Assembly: GCA_017467205.1 (NCBI GenBank)
Contig: JAFTSQ010000018.1
Span: 36,286 to 100,285, forward strand
Length of the DNA: 64,000 nt
Source of the DNA: Clostridia bacterium
Lineage (GTDB): Bacteria > Bacillota_A > Clostridia > Oscillospirales > CAG-272
Reading direction: 5' to 3'
The notes below the pieces were generated by a model. That model had not been told where the DNA came from, made no database searches, and saw nothing but the letters and a program-made list of their open reading frames with translations. Shown here piece after piece: positions 43,878 through 52,680 of this stretch (its first letter is position 1; each line of letters begins with the position of its first letter). Position numbers and translations under genes: made by a program.

Positions 43878-44731
43878 TATCTGTTACCTCCGTTTTTATC
43901 AATGCAAAATTCCTTGCGATACTCCTCGGGTGTCTTTCCGTATTCCTTACGGAATTCAGAGGAAAAATACGTGTGCGACGAGAAGCCGTATTCTTTTGCT
44001 ATCACGCTTATTTTCAGCTCTGAATATCGAAGCAGATGCTTCGCTTTCTCAAGCTTTAGCCGTTTTATGTATTTTATAGGAGCGGTGCCGTAGTATTCTT
44101 TGAAGCGGTGCGAAAAATAATACTTGCTCATTCTCATTTCCGCGCACAACGCATCAAGGGTCAGCCCTGACAGGTCAGACGACGAGAGAATTCTGTCAAT
44201 CTCTTCCCGAAATGCGTGCTCGTCAGGAGAATATATTATTTTTCTGTGCTCCCCGTAGGCTTCCTTGAGAATTACGTGCAATACGCTTGCAATGAGCGTG
44301 GAAAGCTCAAACAGTGACGCATCCCCCTCGCCTTGCAGGCTTATGCATTTTTGCAGTATTTCAAGAACCCTTTGGTCTTTACCTATAAATGATAATTTGG
44401 AAAAGGAATTTATTTGTGCCGCGATATCGTTGGCGAGCGCGCCGTTTATGTGCATCCAGTAAATCTCTGACGGTATGCCTGGGTCAAAGCCATAGGAGTG
44501 CGTTATCCGTTTGTCAAGTAAGAGATATTCTCCCGCCTCGCACTTAAAGCTTTTACCGCCCTGCTCGCAGAAAAGCGTGCCGCGTGTGGTATATATAAGC
44601 ACGAGGTTGTCTTGCTTATAATTGCGGATAGCAAAGCTTGGAGAGCGCATAATTCCCAGCATATTCGAGTAACAAAGCTTTGAGAAAAAGCCCTCGAATA
44701 TCGGCGTGTAGCTGACGCTGTTTTCTGTCAT
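43877..44731 (-). CDS. AraC family transcriptional regulator
   Basis: The 284-residue protein has an N-terminal cupin-like sensing domain (about 1-160, including FEGFFSKLCYSNMLG and the GEYLLLD turn) and a C-terminal AraC double helix-turn-helix (about 185-284) with LSGLTLDALCAEMRMSKYYF and the second HTH ISVIAKEYGFSSHTYFSSEF. It likely senses a small sugar or related compound and activates the coupled downstream gene. The start at 44731 gives eight bases from AAAGGAG; 44737 and 44749 are too close to or ahead of the SD. Confidence 0.9.
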   Translation of the reverse strand: MTENSVSYTPIFEGFFSKLCYSNMLGIMRSPSFAIRNYKQDNLVLIYTTRGTLFCEQGGKSFKCEAGEYLLLDKRITHSYGFDPGIPSEIYWMHINGALANDIAAQINSFSKLSFIGKDQRVLEILQKCISLQGEGDASLFELSTLIASVLHVILKEAYGEHRKIIYSPDEHAFREEIDRILSSSDLSGLTLDALCAEMRMSKYYFSHRFKEYYGTAPIKYIKRLKLEKAKHLLRYSELKISVIAKEYGFSSHTYFSSEFRKEYGKTPEEYRKEFCIDKNGGNR

Positions 44732-44782
44732 ACTCATATCTCCTTTCACACAAGGAAGGCGTGTGACTCGGTTGTTTTCGTA

Positions 44783-44811
44783 ATTATATCATACCTTTGA
44801 ATCCTTTACAA
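44783..44811 (-). promoter_or_regulatory. Promoter of the AraC/URO-D-like operon
   Basis: TTGTAA (44806-44811), 17-bp spacer, TATAAT (44783-44788) on the minus strand. Confidence 0.8.
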
Positions 44812-45057
44812 GCGAAAAGCAATTTATCGATATATAACAGCAATATTTCCCTATACCGTACGGCAAAACATCCAAAAGAGAAAGCAAATTTTCAGCATAA
44901 TAGAAAAAGCGAGAGCTTTATATAAATGAAAAAAGACGAGAAAATTTAGCGCGATACTCTTAGCGGAGAATTTTTACTTTTCACTAAGTGCGAGCATCGC
45001 ATTTGACTGGTCAAATGCAAATATGGGCTAAGCCCAACCCCTTATACAAACAGAAAG

Positions 45058-45108
45058 AGAGCAAGAGTACAAGGAGAAAATCCTTATATTCTTGCTCTGT
45101 TTGTTTTA
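45058..45108 (+). terminator. Terminator-like hairpin inside the array element
   Basis: AGAGCAAGA (45058-45066) pairs with 45090-45098. An inner stem AAGGA/TCCTT lies at 71-75 and 81-85 of the 45000s, followed by GTTTGTTTTATT. Confidence 0.6.
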
Positions 45109-45112
45109 TTGA

Positions 45113-45317
45113 TGAATTGATGCCATTTGCTTTGCAAATAGCGCATCATGAATTGGCTTCGCCATGAATTCTCGCTTCGCTCCATGAATTGAATTGCAAC
45201 CAATGTGCCGCAAGGCACAATTCATGCCGCAGGCAATTCACGAAAGCACGGCTTTCAATTCACGCAACCGTAAGGTTGCAATTCATTGCGTGTTCTCCGT
45301 TAAGGATAACACGCATT
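45113..45317. repeat. Serial short hairpins with AATTCA-type linkers
   Basis: At least seven short GC-rich hairpins with 3-4 base loops sit in a row, each separated by variants of ATGAATT or AATTCAC. They differ in stem sequence, so this is not a simple tandem repeat. It is the central part of the element spanning 44926-45332. Confidence 0.8.
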
Positions 45318-45340
45318 CTCGTCTTTTTTCATATTGTTTA

Positions 45341-47707
45341 TTACGCCTTTACGGCAAGGTCGAATGCTGCAAATGCGTCGGAGATGTTCTTCACCTCGTC
45401 CGAGAGCTCCTGCTTTGTAAGCGTTCTCTCGTTTGATACGAAGGTGAAGCGAAGCGTAAGAGCAACGACCTCTCCCTCGCCGTAAACGTCCTTGACGGTA
45501 ACGGCAGAGAGAAGCGAGGATGCGGACTTCGCAGTCGCAAGAAGCGCGTCGAAGTTAAGTCCCGCAACCCTTGCATTGAAGGTCAGATCAATATCAATCG
45601 CGGGGAACTTGGAGGGCTCGGAGTACTTGATAGCGGCTGCCTCGGTGGCAGAGAAGCTCTCAAGAACTATCTCGAAGCAGGAAAGGGAGCACTTCTTATC
45701 AACGTTCGCCGACACCGTGGGGTGTAGAGCGCAGATGTATCCGACAGCCTTGCCGTCGATATTGATATTAAAGGTATTAACGGGGTGCTCAAAGTCAAAT
45801 CTTGCCTCGCGAGATTCGAAGGTGGGAGATTTGTGAAGCAGGCTCGTGCAAAGCTCGCGAACTGCGTCGCGCGCCTTGATGAAGAGCGCCTCCTCGCCCT
45901 CGTCGTGCGAGAAGAAGACTGCGCCGAGATTCTTCAGCTCGTTGCATTCTCCGTTTTCCTTAAGTCCGTCAACGGTGTGGCCTATCTCGAAGATGCCGAA
46001 GCTGTCGCGGTAGGACTTGTTCTCCTTCGTGAAGGAAAGGAGAGTCGGAAGCATAGAAATTCTGATGTACTGATGGTCGGGGGTCTGCGCGTTAATAACC
46101 TTGACGTTCTCGGGCGTCGTGATGCCGAGCTCGCGGTTCTTCTGAACGTCAGACCAGATGTAAGAATGCACCTCGTGCATACGGTAGGAGGAAACGAGAA
46201 TATCCTTCATTCTGTCCTCGTGCGACTTTATAACCTCGGTGCGAACGGGGCGCAGAGGACTGTCGGAGGTGCGAATCTCGAAGTTATCGTAGCCGTAGAT
46301 ACGGGTGATTTCCTCAATGATATCCGCCTTAATAGTAACGTCCTTCGTTGCGCGCCAGGAGGGCACGGTGACCGAGAAGCTGTCGCCGGAATGCGAAACC
46401 TCAAAGCCGAGTCCGGTGAGCGTTTTCACTATCTCCTCGCACTTTATGTCTATACCCGTGTAGCGATCTACATAAGCTTTGTCGAAATCAAGGTGTATTG
46501 TGGGATAGCGGTTAACGTAAGCGTCGGTAAAGGAAGAGATAACCTTTGCGTCGGGGTCGGAGTCGAAGAGGAGCTTGAGCAGTCTTTCGGTCGCAACGCG
46601 GCAGAGCTCGGGGTCGAGCATCTTCTCGTATCTCATAGACGCGTCGGTACGAAGACCGATGCGGGTCGTGGTTTTACGAACGCTGACACCGTCGAAGGTC
46701 GCGCTCTCAAGCAAGAGCGAGGTGGTGTCGTCCTCTATCTTCGATGCGTCGCCGCCCATAACGCCCGCAATTGCAACGGGTGCGTCGGCGGAGGTTATCA
46801 TAAGCATATTGGTGTCGATATTTCTCTCAACACCGTCGAGGGTATAGAAGGTGAAGTCCTTATCAAAGGTCTGCACCTCGATTTTGTCAACCTTGCGGTT
46901 GTCGAAGGCGTGCATCGGCTGACCGAGCTCCATCATAACGTAGTTCGTAAGGTCGGCGAGGAAGTTGATAGCGCGAGAGCCGCAGTAATAGAGCCTTATT
47001 CTCATATTAACGGGGCTTACCTTGCGGGTGATGTTCTCAACCTTCATTGCGGTGTAGCGCCAAACGAGGTCGGTTGCCTTGACGTTGACCTCAACCTCGG
47101 GCAGATTTCTATAAACGTCGGTTTCGTGCACGGGAACCTCGCGAAGAGGTCTGCCGGTTATGGTTGCGAACTCTCTTGCAATTCCGTAGTGACCCCAAAG
47201 GTCGGGGCGGTTGGTCATAGACTTATTGTCAACCTCAAATATGATATCGTCGATATCGTAAGCATCCTTAATATCCGTGCCGAGCGCGATATCGTCGGTT
47301 ATCTCCCAAAGTCCGGAGTTGTCGTCGCTGATGCCGAGCTCCGCCTCGGAGCAGCACATACCGTAGGACATAAATCCCGCAACGGTCGTGGGGTTTATGG
47401 GGTGGCCGGAAACCGCGCCGCCCGCAGTTGCAAAGGCAACCTTCATTCCGACTCTTACGTTAGGTGCTCCGCAAACGACGTCTACGAGCTCCTTGCCGTT
47501 ATTGACCTTAAGAAGATGAAGCTTCTTTGAGTTCGGGTGGTTTTCAATCGATGCAATCTCTGCGACGATAACGCCGTGAGTATCCTCACCCTTGACTATT
47601 ATATCCTCAACTTCTGCTGTCGAGAGGGTGAAGTTGCGAATAAGCGACTTTTTGTCAAGACCGGAAAGATCAACGAAATCTCCGATCCAATTCATTGATA
47701 AAAGCAT
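45341..47707 (-). CDS. pheT: Phenylalanyl-tRNA synthetase beta subunit
   Basis: The 788-residue beta chain completes the alpha2-beta2 enzyme that charges tRNA-Phe. The N-terminal tRNA-binding (EMAP/OB) part has ENHPNSKKLHLLKVN, followed by the B3/B4 editing region and the B5 domain. A C-terminal anticodon-binding FDX-ACB domain (about 695-788) ends EVKNISDAFAAFDLAVKA. Its length is typical. It begins 15 bases after pheS in the same operon. Confidence 0.96.
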   Translation of the reverse strand: MLLSMNWIGDFVDLSGLDKKSLIRNFTLSTAEVEDIIVKGEDTHGVIVAEIASIENHPNSKKLHLLKVNNGKELVDVVCGAPNVRVGMKVAFATAGGAVSGHPINPTTVAGFMSYGMCCSEAELGISDDNSGLWEITDDIALGTDIKDAYDIDDIIFEVDNKSMTNRPDLWGHYGIAREFATITGRPLREVPVHETDVYRNLPEVEVNVKATDLVWRYTAMKVENITRKVSPVNMRIRLYYCGSRAINFLADLTNYVMMELGQPMHAFDNRKVDKIEVQTFDKDFTFYTLDGVERNIDTNMLMITSADAPVAIAGVMGGDASKIEDDTTSLLLESATFDGVSVRKTTTRIGLRTDASMRYEKMLDPELCRVATERLLKLLFDSDPDAKVISSFTDAYVNRYPTIHLDFDKAYVDRYTGIDIKCEEIVKTLTGLGFEVSHSGDSFSVTVPSWRATKDVTIKADIIEEITRIYGYDNFEIRTSDSPLRPVRTEVIKSHEDRMKDILVSSYRMHEVHSYIWSDVQKNRELGITTPENVKVINAQTPDHQYIRISMLPTLLSFTKENKSYRDSFGIFEIGHTVDGLKENGECNELKNLGAVFFSHDEGEEALFIKARDAVRELCTSLLHKSPTFESREARFDFEHPVNTFNINIDGKAVGYICALHPTVSANVDKKCSLSCFEIVLESFSATEAAAIKYSEPSKFPAIDIDLTFNARVAGLNFDALLATAKSASSLLSAVTVKDVYGEGEVVALTLRFTFVSNERTLTKQELSDEVKNISDAFAAFDLAVKA

Positions 47708-47722
47708 TTGTAATCCCCCTTA

Positions 47723-48748
47723 TTAAAGCGACTTGAACTGCGAGAGCGCCTTGAGATTTCCGCTGTTGAAATCGCGGATGTCCTTAACGCCGTATCTCAT
47801 CATCGCAAGTCTTGTAAGACCAAGACCGAATGCAAAGCCGGTGTATTTTTCGGTGTCGATACCGCCCTCACGCAGAACGTTGGGGTGTATCATACCGCAA
47901 GGGCAGAGCTCAAGCCAGCCGGAGTTCTTGCAGGAGGGGCAGCCCTCACCGCCGCATATCTCGCAGTTGATATCAAGCTCAAATCCGGGCTCGACGAAGG
48001 GGAAGAAGCCGGGGCGAAGCCTTACCTTAACGTCCCTGTTAAAGACCTCGGAAAGCATCGTTTTCATAAAGTATATAAGGTTAGAGATAGAGATATTTTC
48101 GTCTATCATCATACCTTCCATCTGGAAGAAGGTGTTTTCGTGGCAGGCATCGGTCGACTCGTTTCTGAAGCAACGGCCGGGGAAGATGGCGCGAAGGGGC
48201 GCACCGTATTTCTTCATAATGGCGTTCTGCGCTGCGGATGTGTGAGTCTTGAGAAGCTGACCGTTGTCGAGATAGTAGGTGTCCTGCATATCTCTTGCGG
48301 GGTGGTGCTTCGGAATGTTGAGCGCCTCAAAGCATCTGTAATCGTCAACTATCTCAAAATAGTTCTCGATAGTAAAGCCCATACTCGCGAAAATCTGTTC
48401 AACCTCGCGGGTTGCAAGGGTTATCGGGTGGTAAGAGCCGAGCTCACTCTCGGAGATGAGGGTGGGGTTGTACTTTTTGGCGTTTCTTATTTTAGCGGCA
48501 ATCTCTCTTTCCTTGAGCTCCTCGTTAGCCTTTGCGAGTGCGTCCTCAACGTAGACCTTGATGCCGTTTATCATCTGACCTGCGGCGCGCTTGTCCGAAA
48601 CCTCGCGAAGATTTTGCATAAGGGCGGAAACATGGCCCTTTTTGCCGAGGTATGCAATTCTGAGCTCCTCAAGGTCCTCGGCGGAGACAGCATTGGAAAG
48701 CGATTTTTCAAATTCCGCCTGCAACACTTTGATTTTTTCTTCCATCAT
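47723..48748 (-). CDS. pheS: Phenylalanyl-tRNA synthetase alpha subunit
   Basis: The 341-residue catalytic chain is of class II. An N-terminal coiled coil (about 1-90) is followed by motif 2 around FRNESTDACHENTFFQ, EPGFELDINCEICGGEG, and motif 3 near FGLGLTRLAMMRYG. The cysteine cluster CEICGGEGCPSC sits where Bacillota PheS commonly have one and probably binds zinc. AAAGGA precedes the first ATG. It is the first gene of the pheST operon, with a perfect promoter upstream. Confidence 0.96.
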   Translation of the reverse strand: MMEEKIKVLQAEFEKSLSNAVSAEDLEELRIAYLGKKGHVSALMQNLREVSDKRAAGQMINGIKVYVEDALAKANEELKEREIAAKIRNAKKYNPTLISESELGSYHPITLATREVEQIFASMGFTIENYFEIVDDYRCFEALNIPKHHPARDMQDTYYLDNGQLLKTHTSAAQNAIMKKYGAPLRAIFPGRCFRNESTDACHENTFFQMEGMMIDENISISNLIYFMKTMLSEVFNRDVKVRLRPGFFPFVEPGFELDINCEICGGEGCPSCKNSGWLELCPCGMIHPNVLREGGIDTEKYTGFAFGLGLTRLAMMRYGVKDIRDFNSGNLKALSQFKSL

Positions 48749-48791
48749 ATTATCCTTTCGGTAAAACCGTATAACTTTAATACAAAAATAA

Positions 48792-48820
48792 ATTATATAC
48801 TATCCGCGCGCGTTTGTCAA
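48792..48820 (-). promoter_or_regulatory. Promoter of pheST
   Basis: TTGACA (48815-48820), 17-bp spacer, TATAAT (48792-48797) on the minus strand. The leader is only about 37 bases, with no T-box features. Confidence 0.92.
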
Positions 48821-48834
48821 CATTTTGCGCCAAA

Positions 48835-49314
48835 TTATTTAGAGCAGAGTATAAACTTAGCGACTCGCTCGGGCAGGAGCTTATCGAGCGGAGCGCCCTC
48901 TTTTATAGCCTCTCTTGCGGCGGTCGAGCTGACAGAGGAGAGCGACTCATCGGCAATAAAATACTCGGTAGGATAGCCCCCGTGTGAAAAATTCCACTCC
49001 TCCTGCCGCTTTTCGTACTCGCGGTCCGCCTCGTTCCTTATGCCCTTGATTATCAGGTCTATGCCGTGCTCGCGCATATAATCTATGACAAGTCCGTTCG
49101 AGTAGCTGACTATGACGTTGTCAAGGCAGTCGGTGGCTAAAATTAGCATCTTTACTCTATCTTCAAGCGAGAAGGTGTACTCCTTTGCGGGATTCGTGAA
49201 TATCACGGCGTAAACCTCCTCGTATTCCTCTGCGGCGCGGCGGATTATATCGAGGTGACCGAGGGTGACGGGGTCGTAGCTGCCGGGGAGTATAACGCTT
49301 TTTTTCTTTTTCAC
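48835..49314 (-). CDS. coaD: Phosphopantetheine adenylyltransferase
   Basis: It performs the penultimate step of coenzyme A synthesis, adding AMP to 4'-phosphopantetheine. The 159-residue protein has GSYDPVTLGHLDII (the HxGH nucleotidyltransferase loop), KGIRNEADREYE and VSSTAARE, all diagnostic. The start is GTG, overlapping the rsmD stop by four bases, so translation is coupled. It is the last gene of the uvrC-rsmD-coaD set, a gene order common in Bacillota. Confidence 0.96.
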   Translation of the reverse strand: MKKKKSVILPGSYDPVTLGHLDIIRRAAEEYEEVYAVIFTNPAKEYTFSLEDRVKMLILATDCLDNVIVSYSNGLVIDYMREHGIDLIIKGIRNEADREYEKRQEEWNFSHGGYPTEYFIADESLSSVSSTAAREAIKEGAPLDKLLPERVAKFILCSK

Positions 49315-49877
49315 TTGCTCTCACCTCTGTAAAGGAGAATGTTGAGGAAGGTCTTTTTTCCGTAGTGGGTTGATTTGAGCACCTCAAAGCCTTCAAGCTC
49401 TTCGGGGCGTATCTCTTCCGTTCCGCTTTCGAGAACTACGATAGCGCCGCCTCGAAGAAGGCGCGCCTCTGAAAGCTTGCGTACAGCCTCGGAGCAGCAC
49501 TCCATAGCGTAGGGCGGGTCGATGAAAACGAGGTCGAACGCCTCGCGGTCCTTCGCCTTTCTTATGTAGTTTCGAAAATCGCTGACGAGGTAGCGGCAGG
49601 AATTGAAAAATCCCGTATTCTGTGCGTTTTTCTTTACGATATCAATAGCCTCTCGCGACGAGTCGATGAACATAACCGACTCTGCTCCGCGTGACATAGC
49701 CTCAAGCCCGAGCGAGCCCGAGCCTGCAAAAAGGTCGAGCACGCGCCGCCCCTCGATATCAAACTGTATTGAGGAAAAGAGCGCTTCCTTTATCCGCTCG
49801 CTAGTCGGGCGAGTAGCCTCGCCCTCAAGCGTGAAAAGCTTCTTTCCTTTAGAGCTTCCTGTAATGATTTTTAACAC
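49311..49877 (-). CDS. rsmD: 16S rRNA (guanine(966)-N2)-methyltransferase
   Basis: The 188-residue SAM-dependent methyltransferase modifies G966 of 16S rRNA. VLDLFAGSGSLGLEAMSRGA is the SAM motif, and FIDPPYAM supplies the DPPY catalytic motif. ARPTSERIKEALFSSI-like sequence (TRPTSERIKEALFSSIQ) is the family N terminus. The start is GTG after GGAGG and overlaps the uvrC end by seven bases. Confidence 0.95.
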   Translation of the reverse strand: MLKIITGSSKGKKLFTLEGEATRPTSERIKEALFSSIQFDIEGRRVLDLFAGSGSLGLEAMSRGAESVMFIDSSREAIDIVKKNAQNTGFFNSCRYLVSDFRNYIRKAKDREAFDLVFIDPPYAMECCSEAVRKLSEARLLRGGAIVVLESGTEEIRPEELEGFEVLKSTHYGKKTFLNILLYRGESK

Positions 49878-51709
49878 GGGGTAGTGCCTCCTTTATGAAA
49901 ACGAGCATAAATCAGCTCTGCGTTCTTTCGGCTGATTCCCTTAACCTTCATAAGCTCCTCGACGGATGCCGTGCGGATTTTAGATAGCGGCATAGCCGAA
50001 AGGAGCGCCCTTGCGCGAGCCTTTCCGATGCCATCTATCTTCTCAAGGGTTGAGGAGGTAAGGGTTTTTATCTTTGATTTTTGAGAGCTTTTGATGGCAA
50101 ATCTGTGCGCCTCCTCCTGTATCTGATAGATAAAGGCGTAAACGTCTGCCTCAAGCGCTATTGATATCTCACGCACCCCGTCGGTTATCGCGCGGGTTTT
50201 GTGGTAGTCGTCCTTAACCATACCGAAAAGCGGGATATCGAGCTTCAGCTCTCTCATAACCTCTCTGACGGCACTTACCTGACCTACTCCGCCGTCAAGG
50301 AGAATAAGGTCGGGGGCTTCGCCGAGCGACGGCGAGCCGTCACCGATATGCGAAAGCCTGCGCGAGAGTGCCTCTCGCATTGAGCCGTAGTCGTCAGCAC
50401 CGCCGGTGGTCTTTATATTGAAAAGTCGGTAATCCGCCTTTTTCAGCCGCCCGTCACGAACGACGACCATCGAGGCAACTATACTCTCGTTTCCGATATT
50501 GGATATATCGTACGCCTCAATTTTTGAGGGGAAACTGTCAAGCGCCAAAAGCTCGCAAAGACGGCGAAGAGTCCTGTTCTCTCTTTCCGCGGTGAGCCTA
50601 TGCTGCCTTGCCGCCTCGCGCGCATTCTCCATAGCCATATCGCAAAGCGCGCGACCCTCGCCGCGCTCGGGCAGGCGAACTGTGACGCGTCGCCCCGCAA
50701 GCTCGGAAAGATAGTCGGAAAGGAGGGCTTGGTCCTCGTCCTCTATCTCGTTTGCTATCATAATTTCCTTCGGAATAGCGTCCCCCTCGCCGTAATAGTC
50801 GGCAATAAGGGTTGCCATCTCCTCGGAGGTCGGCGGCTCGCTTGCCGTGAGGATAAACTCGTTTTTGTTAACGAGAGCTCCGCACCTTACCGTCAGGGCG
50901 GCAAAGGCGCTGCCCGTCGGCGATGAGTAGATGGCGAATATATCACGCATAACCTTCGCGTCCGCAACCACCTTCTGCTTTTCGGAGAGGCGCTTCAGGG
51001 CGGAAATACTGTCGCGAAGGGCGGCGGCACGCTCGAACTCCATCAGCTCTGCCGCCTCGGTCATTTTCTCGGTGAGCTGCCTTTCGGTTTCGGAAATATT
51101 GCCGGAGAGCACCGAGCCCGCGCTCTTGGTAAGCGCGCGATAGCTTTCGGCATCAATGCTCCCGTCGCAGGGGGCAACGCACCTCTTCATTTCCTTGAAT
51201 ATGCAAGGGCGTTCCTTGCCAATATCCTTCGGGAAGGAGCGCTTGCAGGTGGGAAGGGCAAAAACCTGCACTACCGCGTCAAGCGCCGCGTGGGCGGTCG
51301 ACGAGCCGCTGTAGGGCCCGAAATACGCCGATTTATCCCCCTTGCGCTCGCGCGTGACGAAAAGACGGGGGAACTCCTCGTTCGTCATCTTGATATAGGG
51401 GTAGGATTTTGCATCCTTGAGCTTAATATTGTATTTTGGAGAGTGCCGCTTGATAAGCACGTTCTCAAGCGCGAGTGCCTCTATCTCGGTGTCGCAGACG
51501 ATATAGTCGAAGTCCTCAACAAGTGACACCATTCTCGCGGTTTTCGGCGAATGGCTTGCCGTGCGAAGAAAATAGCTCGTCACGCGGTTTTTGAGCTTCT
51601 TCGACTTTCCGACGTATATAACGCCGCCGTCCGCGCTTTTCATAATATAGACGCCCGGCACGAGCGGCAGGGAATTTGCCTTTGCGCGCAGGCGCTCAAG
51701 TCTTGTCAT
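49871..51709 (-). CDS. uvrC: Excinuclease ABC subunit C
   Basis: The 612-residue nuclease makes both incisions in nucleotide excision repair. The N-terminal GIY-YIG domain has GVYIMKSADGGVIYVGKS. A UVR domain is near residue 195-230 and the RNase H-like endonuclease spans about 380-540 (EAYDISNI, LILLDGGVGQ). The C-terminal helix-hairpin-helix pair (IDGIGKARARALL and VKGISRKNAELIY) completes it. ATG 51709 is used; the frame continues upstream to 51739 but those residues do not look like UvrC. Confidence 0.96.
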   Translation of the reverse strand: MTRLERLRAKANSLPLVPGVYIMKSADGGVIYVGKSKKLKNRVTSYFLRTASHSPKTARMVSLVEDFDYIVCDTEIEALALENVLIKRHSPKYNIKLKDAKSYPYIKMTNEEFPRLFVTRERKGDKSAYFGPYSGSSTAHAALDAVVQVFALPTCKRSFPKDIGKERPCIFKEMKRCVAPCDGSIDAESYRALTKSAGSVLSGNISETERQLTEKMTEAAELMEFERAAALRDSISALKRLSEKQKVVADAKVMRDIFAIYSSPTGSAFAALTVRCGALVNKNEFILTASEPPTSEEMATLIADYYGEGDAIPKEIMIANEIEDEDQALLSDYLSELAGRRVTVRLPERGEGRALCDMAMENAREAARQHRLTAERENRTLRRLCELLALDSFPSKIEAYDISNIGNESIVASMVVVRDGRLKKADYRLFNIKTTGGADDYGSMREALSRRLSHIGDGSPSLGEAPDLILLDGGVGQVSAVREVMRELKLDIPLFGMVKDDYHKTRAITDGVREISIALEADVYAFIYQIQEEAHRFAIKSSQKSKIKTLTSSTLEKIDGIGKARARALLSAMPLSKIRTASVEELMKVKGISRKNAELIYARFHKGGTTPC

Positions 51710-51753
51710 AGGATACTCTTTCCGTGGCCTTAGCCACATAAAAATTATCTTCT

Positions 51754-51790
51754 AAAAAAGAAAAGGGGGCGGGTCAACAGTTAAGACCCG
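51754..51790 (-). terminator. Terminator of the HPr gene
   Basis: CGGGTC (51770-51775) pairs with 51785-51790. On the minus strand a T-rich run follows (51754-51764). Confidence 0.8.
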
Positions 51791-51831
51791 GCCACCGCCA
51801 TTTCCTTATTTTTTATGAAAGCCGCACCGGT

Positions 51832-52098
51832 TCAGTTTTCGCCGAGTCCGTTTTCAACAAGCTCGACCAGAGCTTCGATAGCCTCTGCCTCATCGCTACC
51901 GTCGGCAATGAAGGTGATGCTCATTCCTTTCTCGATTCCAAGCGAGAGGATACCGAGAAGGCTCTTCGCATTTACTCTGCAATCCTCCTTCTCAACCCAG
52001 ATGGAGCTCTTGTAGGTGTTAGCCTTCTGGATGAAAAAGGTTGCGGGTCTTGCGTGCAGCCCAACGCTGTTCTTTATAGTTACACTGCGAGAGATCAT
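51832..52098 (-). CDS. ptsH: HPr phosphocarrier protein
   Basis: The 88-residue protein passes phosphate from enzyme I to sugar-specific PTS enzymes. His15 sits in VGLHARPAT, and Ser46 in VNAKSLLGILSL, the regulatory site used by HPr kinase in Bacillota. ATG 52098 is nine bases after AAGGAG. It is a single-gene unit, with no enzyme I beside it. Because His15 is present it is a true HPr and not Crh. Confidence 0.93.
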   Translation of the reverse strand: MISRSVTIKNSVGLHARPATFFIQKANTYKSSIWVEKEDCRVNAKSLLGILSLGIEKGMSITFIADGSDEAEAIEALVELVENGLGEN

Positions 52099-52129
52099 TA
52101 GAACTTGCTCCTTATACTTTGTGCTTATA

Positions 52130-52158
52130 AGTATAACAAATACTTTTAGGAAAATCAA
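52130..52158 (-). promoter_or_regulatory. Promoter of the HPr gene
   Basis: TTGATT (52153-52158), 17-bp spacer, TATACT (52130-52135) on the minus strand. Confidence 0.78.
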
Positions 52159-52203
52159 TAGTTTTTCGAAAAAATTTTGTTTTAAGGGGCGGAATGTTGG
52201 GTT

Positions 52204-52680
52204 TTAATCGGCAAAAGTGGGGGAGTTTTCTCTTATATCGAGGATTTTTACGCTCACCTCGGCAGAGAGCGAGCTTATCGTTATATCCATATTGGGTGCT
52301 AAAAATCTTATCCTGCCTATGAGAAAGCCCGCCTCGGTCATCCTGCCGCTTGCCGTGAGGGTGAGGGTGACGGTTTTTTTGACGGTTGACTCCGCCTCCT
52401 TGATAACGCCGTCGGCGCTTATAAGGAGCTTTGCTCCCTCGGCGCTTCGGCTGACTACCGAGAGAGCGTATCGGTTGTCGAGGGTGAAGGCGTCGCTACT
52501 CAAAAGCTCCTCGGCTAACGCCTCGCTGACCCCCGTCGCCCTGACTGTAAGCGTCACGGTATCAGCCTCCCCCTCCTCCTTCGGCGCAATTATTCCCGAC
52601 AGTATAACGAAGAAGAGCGATACGAGCGCAAGACTTGCGAAAATATCGAATTTGGTGATTTTCTTGCCGTACCTTCTCAC
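52204..52680 (-). CDS. DUF4330-like membrane-anchored protein, second of a pair
   Basis: One membrane helix near the N terminus (DIFASLALVSLFFVILSGII) is followed by about 120 extracytoplasmic residues of beta-rich sequence (VTLTVRATGVSEALAEELL, TVKKTVTLTLTASG). The layout fits the DUF4330 family. The start is GTG, overlapping the stop of the paralogous upstream gene by four bases. The pair lies directly after an O-antigen-ligase-like gene. Function unknown; a role in envelope polysaccharide assembly is an inference from context. Confidence 0.72.
   Translation of the reverse strand: MRRYGKKITKFDIFASLALVSLFFVILSGIIAPKEEGEADTVTLTVRATGVSEALAEELLSSDAFTLDNRYALSVVSRSAEGAKLLISADGVIKEAESTVKKTVTLTLTASGRMTEAGFLIGRIRFLAPNMDITISSLSAEVSVKILDIRENSPTFAD

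Larger units (their letters stand above)
44926..45332. mobile_element. Inverted-repeat-bounded hairpin-array element, about 407 bp
   Basis: This fills most of a 609-base gap without genes (44732-45340). Seventeen bases at 44926-44942 are exactly repeated, inverted, at 45316-45332 (ATGAAAAAAGACGAGAA). The similarity extends inward, with gaps, through GCG.G.TA..CTTA.CGGAGAA on both sides. Between the ends are at least eight short hairpins in series, many joined by ATTCAT/AATTCA-type linkers: GCATTTGAC (44999-45007 with 45010-45018), GGGCT/AGCCC (45025-45035), a 9-bp stem at 45058-45098, GGCTTCGCC, GTGCCGCAAGGCAC, GCCGCAGGC, CAACCGTAAGGTTG and others to 45312. No open frame is present. It resembles a nonautonomous MITE-like element, though no target duplication is clear. 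Confidence 0.6.

Noticed and set aside
45113..45317. CRISPR array
   Set aside because: The hairpin units differ in stem sequence and spacing, and no constant repeat of CRISPR length or cas gene is present.
45785..47530. 581-residue open frame on the plus strand opposite pheT
   Set aside because: It is a shadow of pheT: no SD at its start, low-complexity sequence, and pheT has full family motifs on the minus strand.
47723..48748. Cysteine cluster in PheS as a novel feature
   Set aside because: This CxxC...CxxC insertion is common in PheS of Bacillota, as far as I recall.
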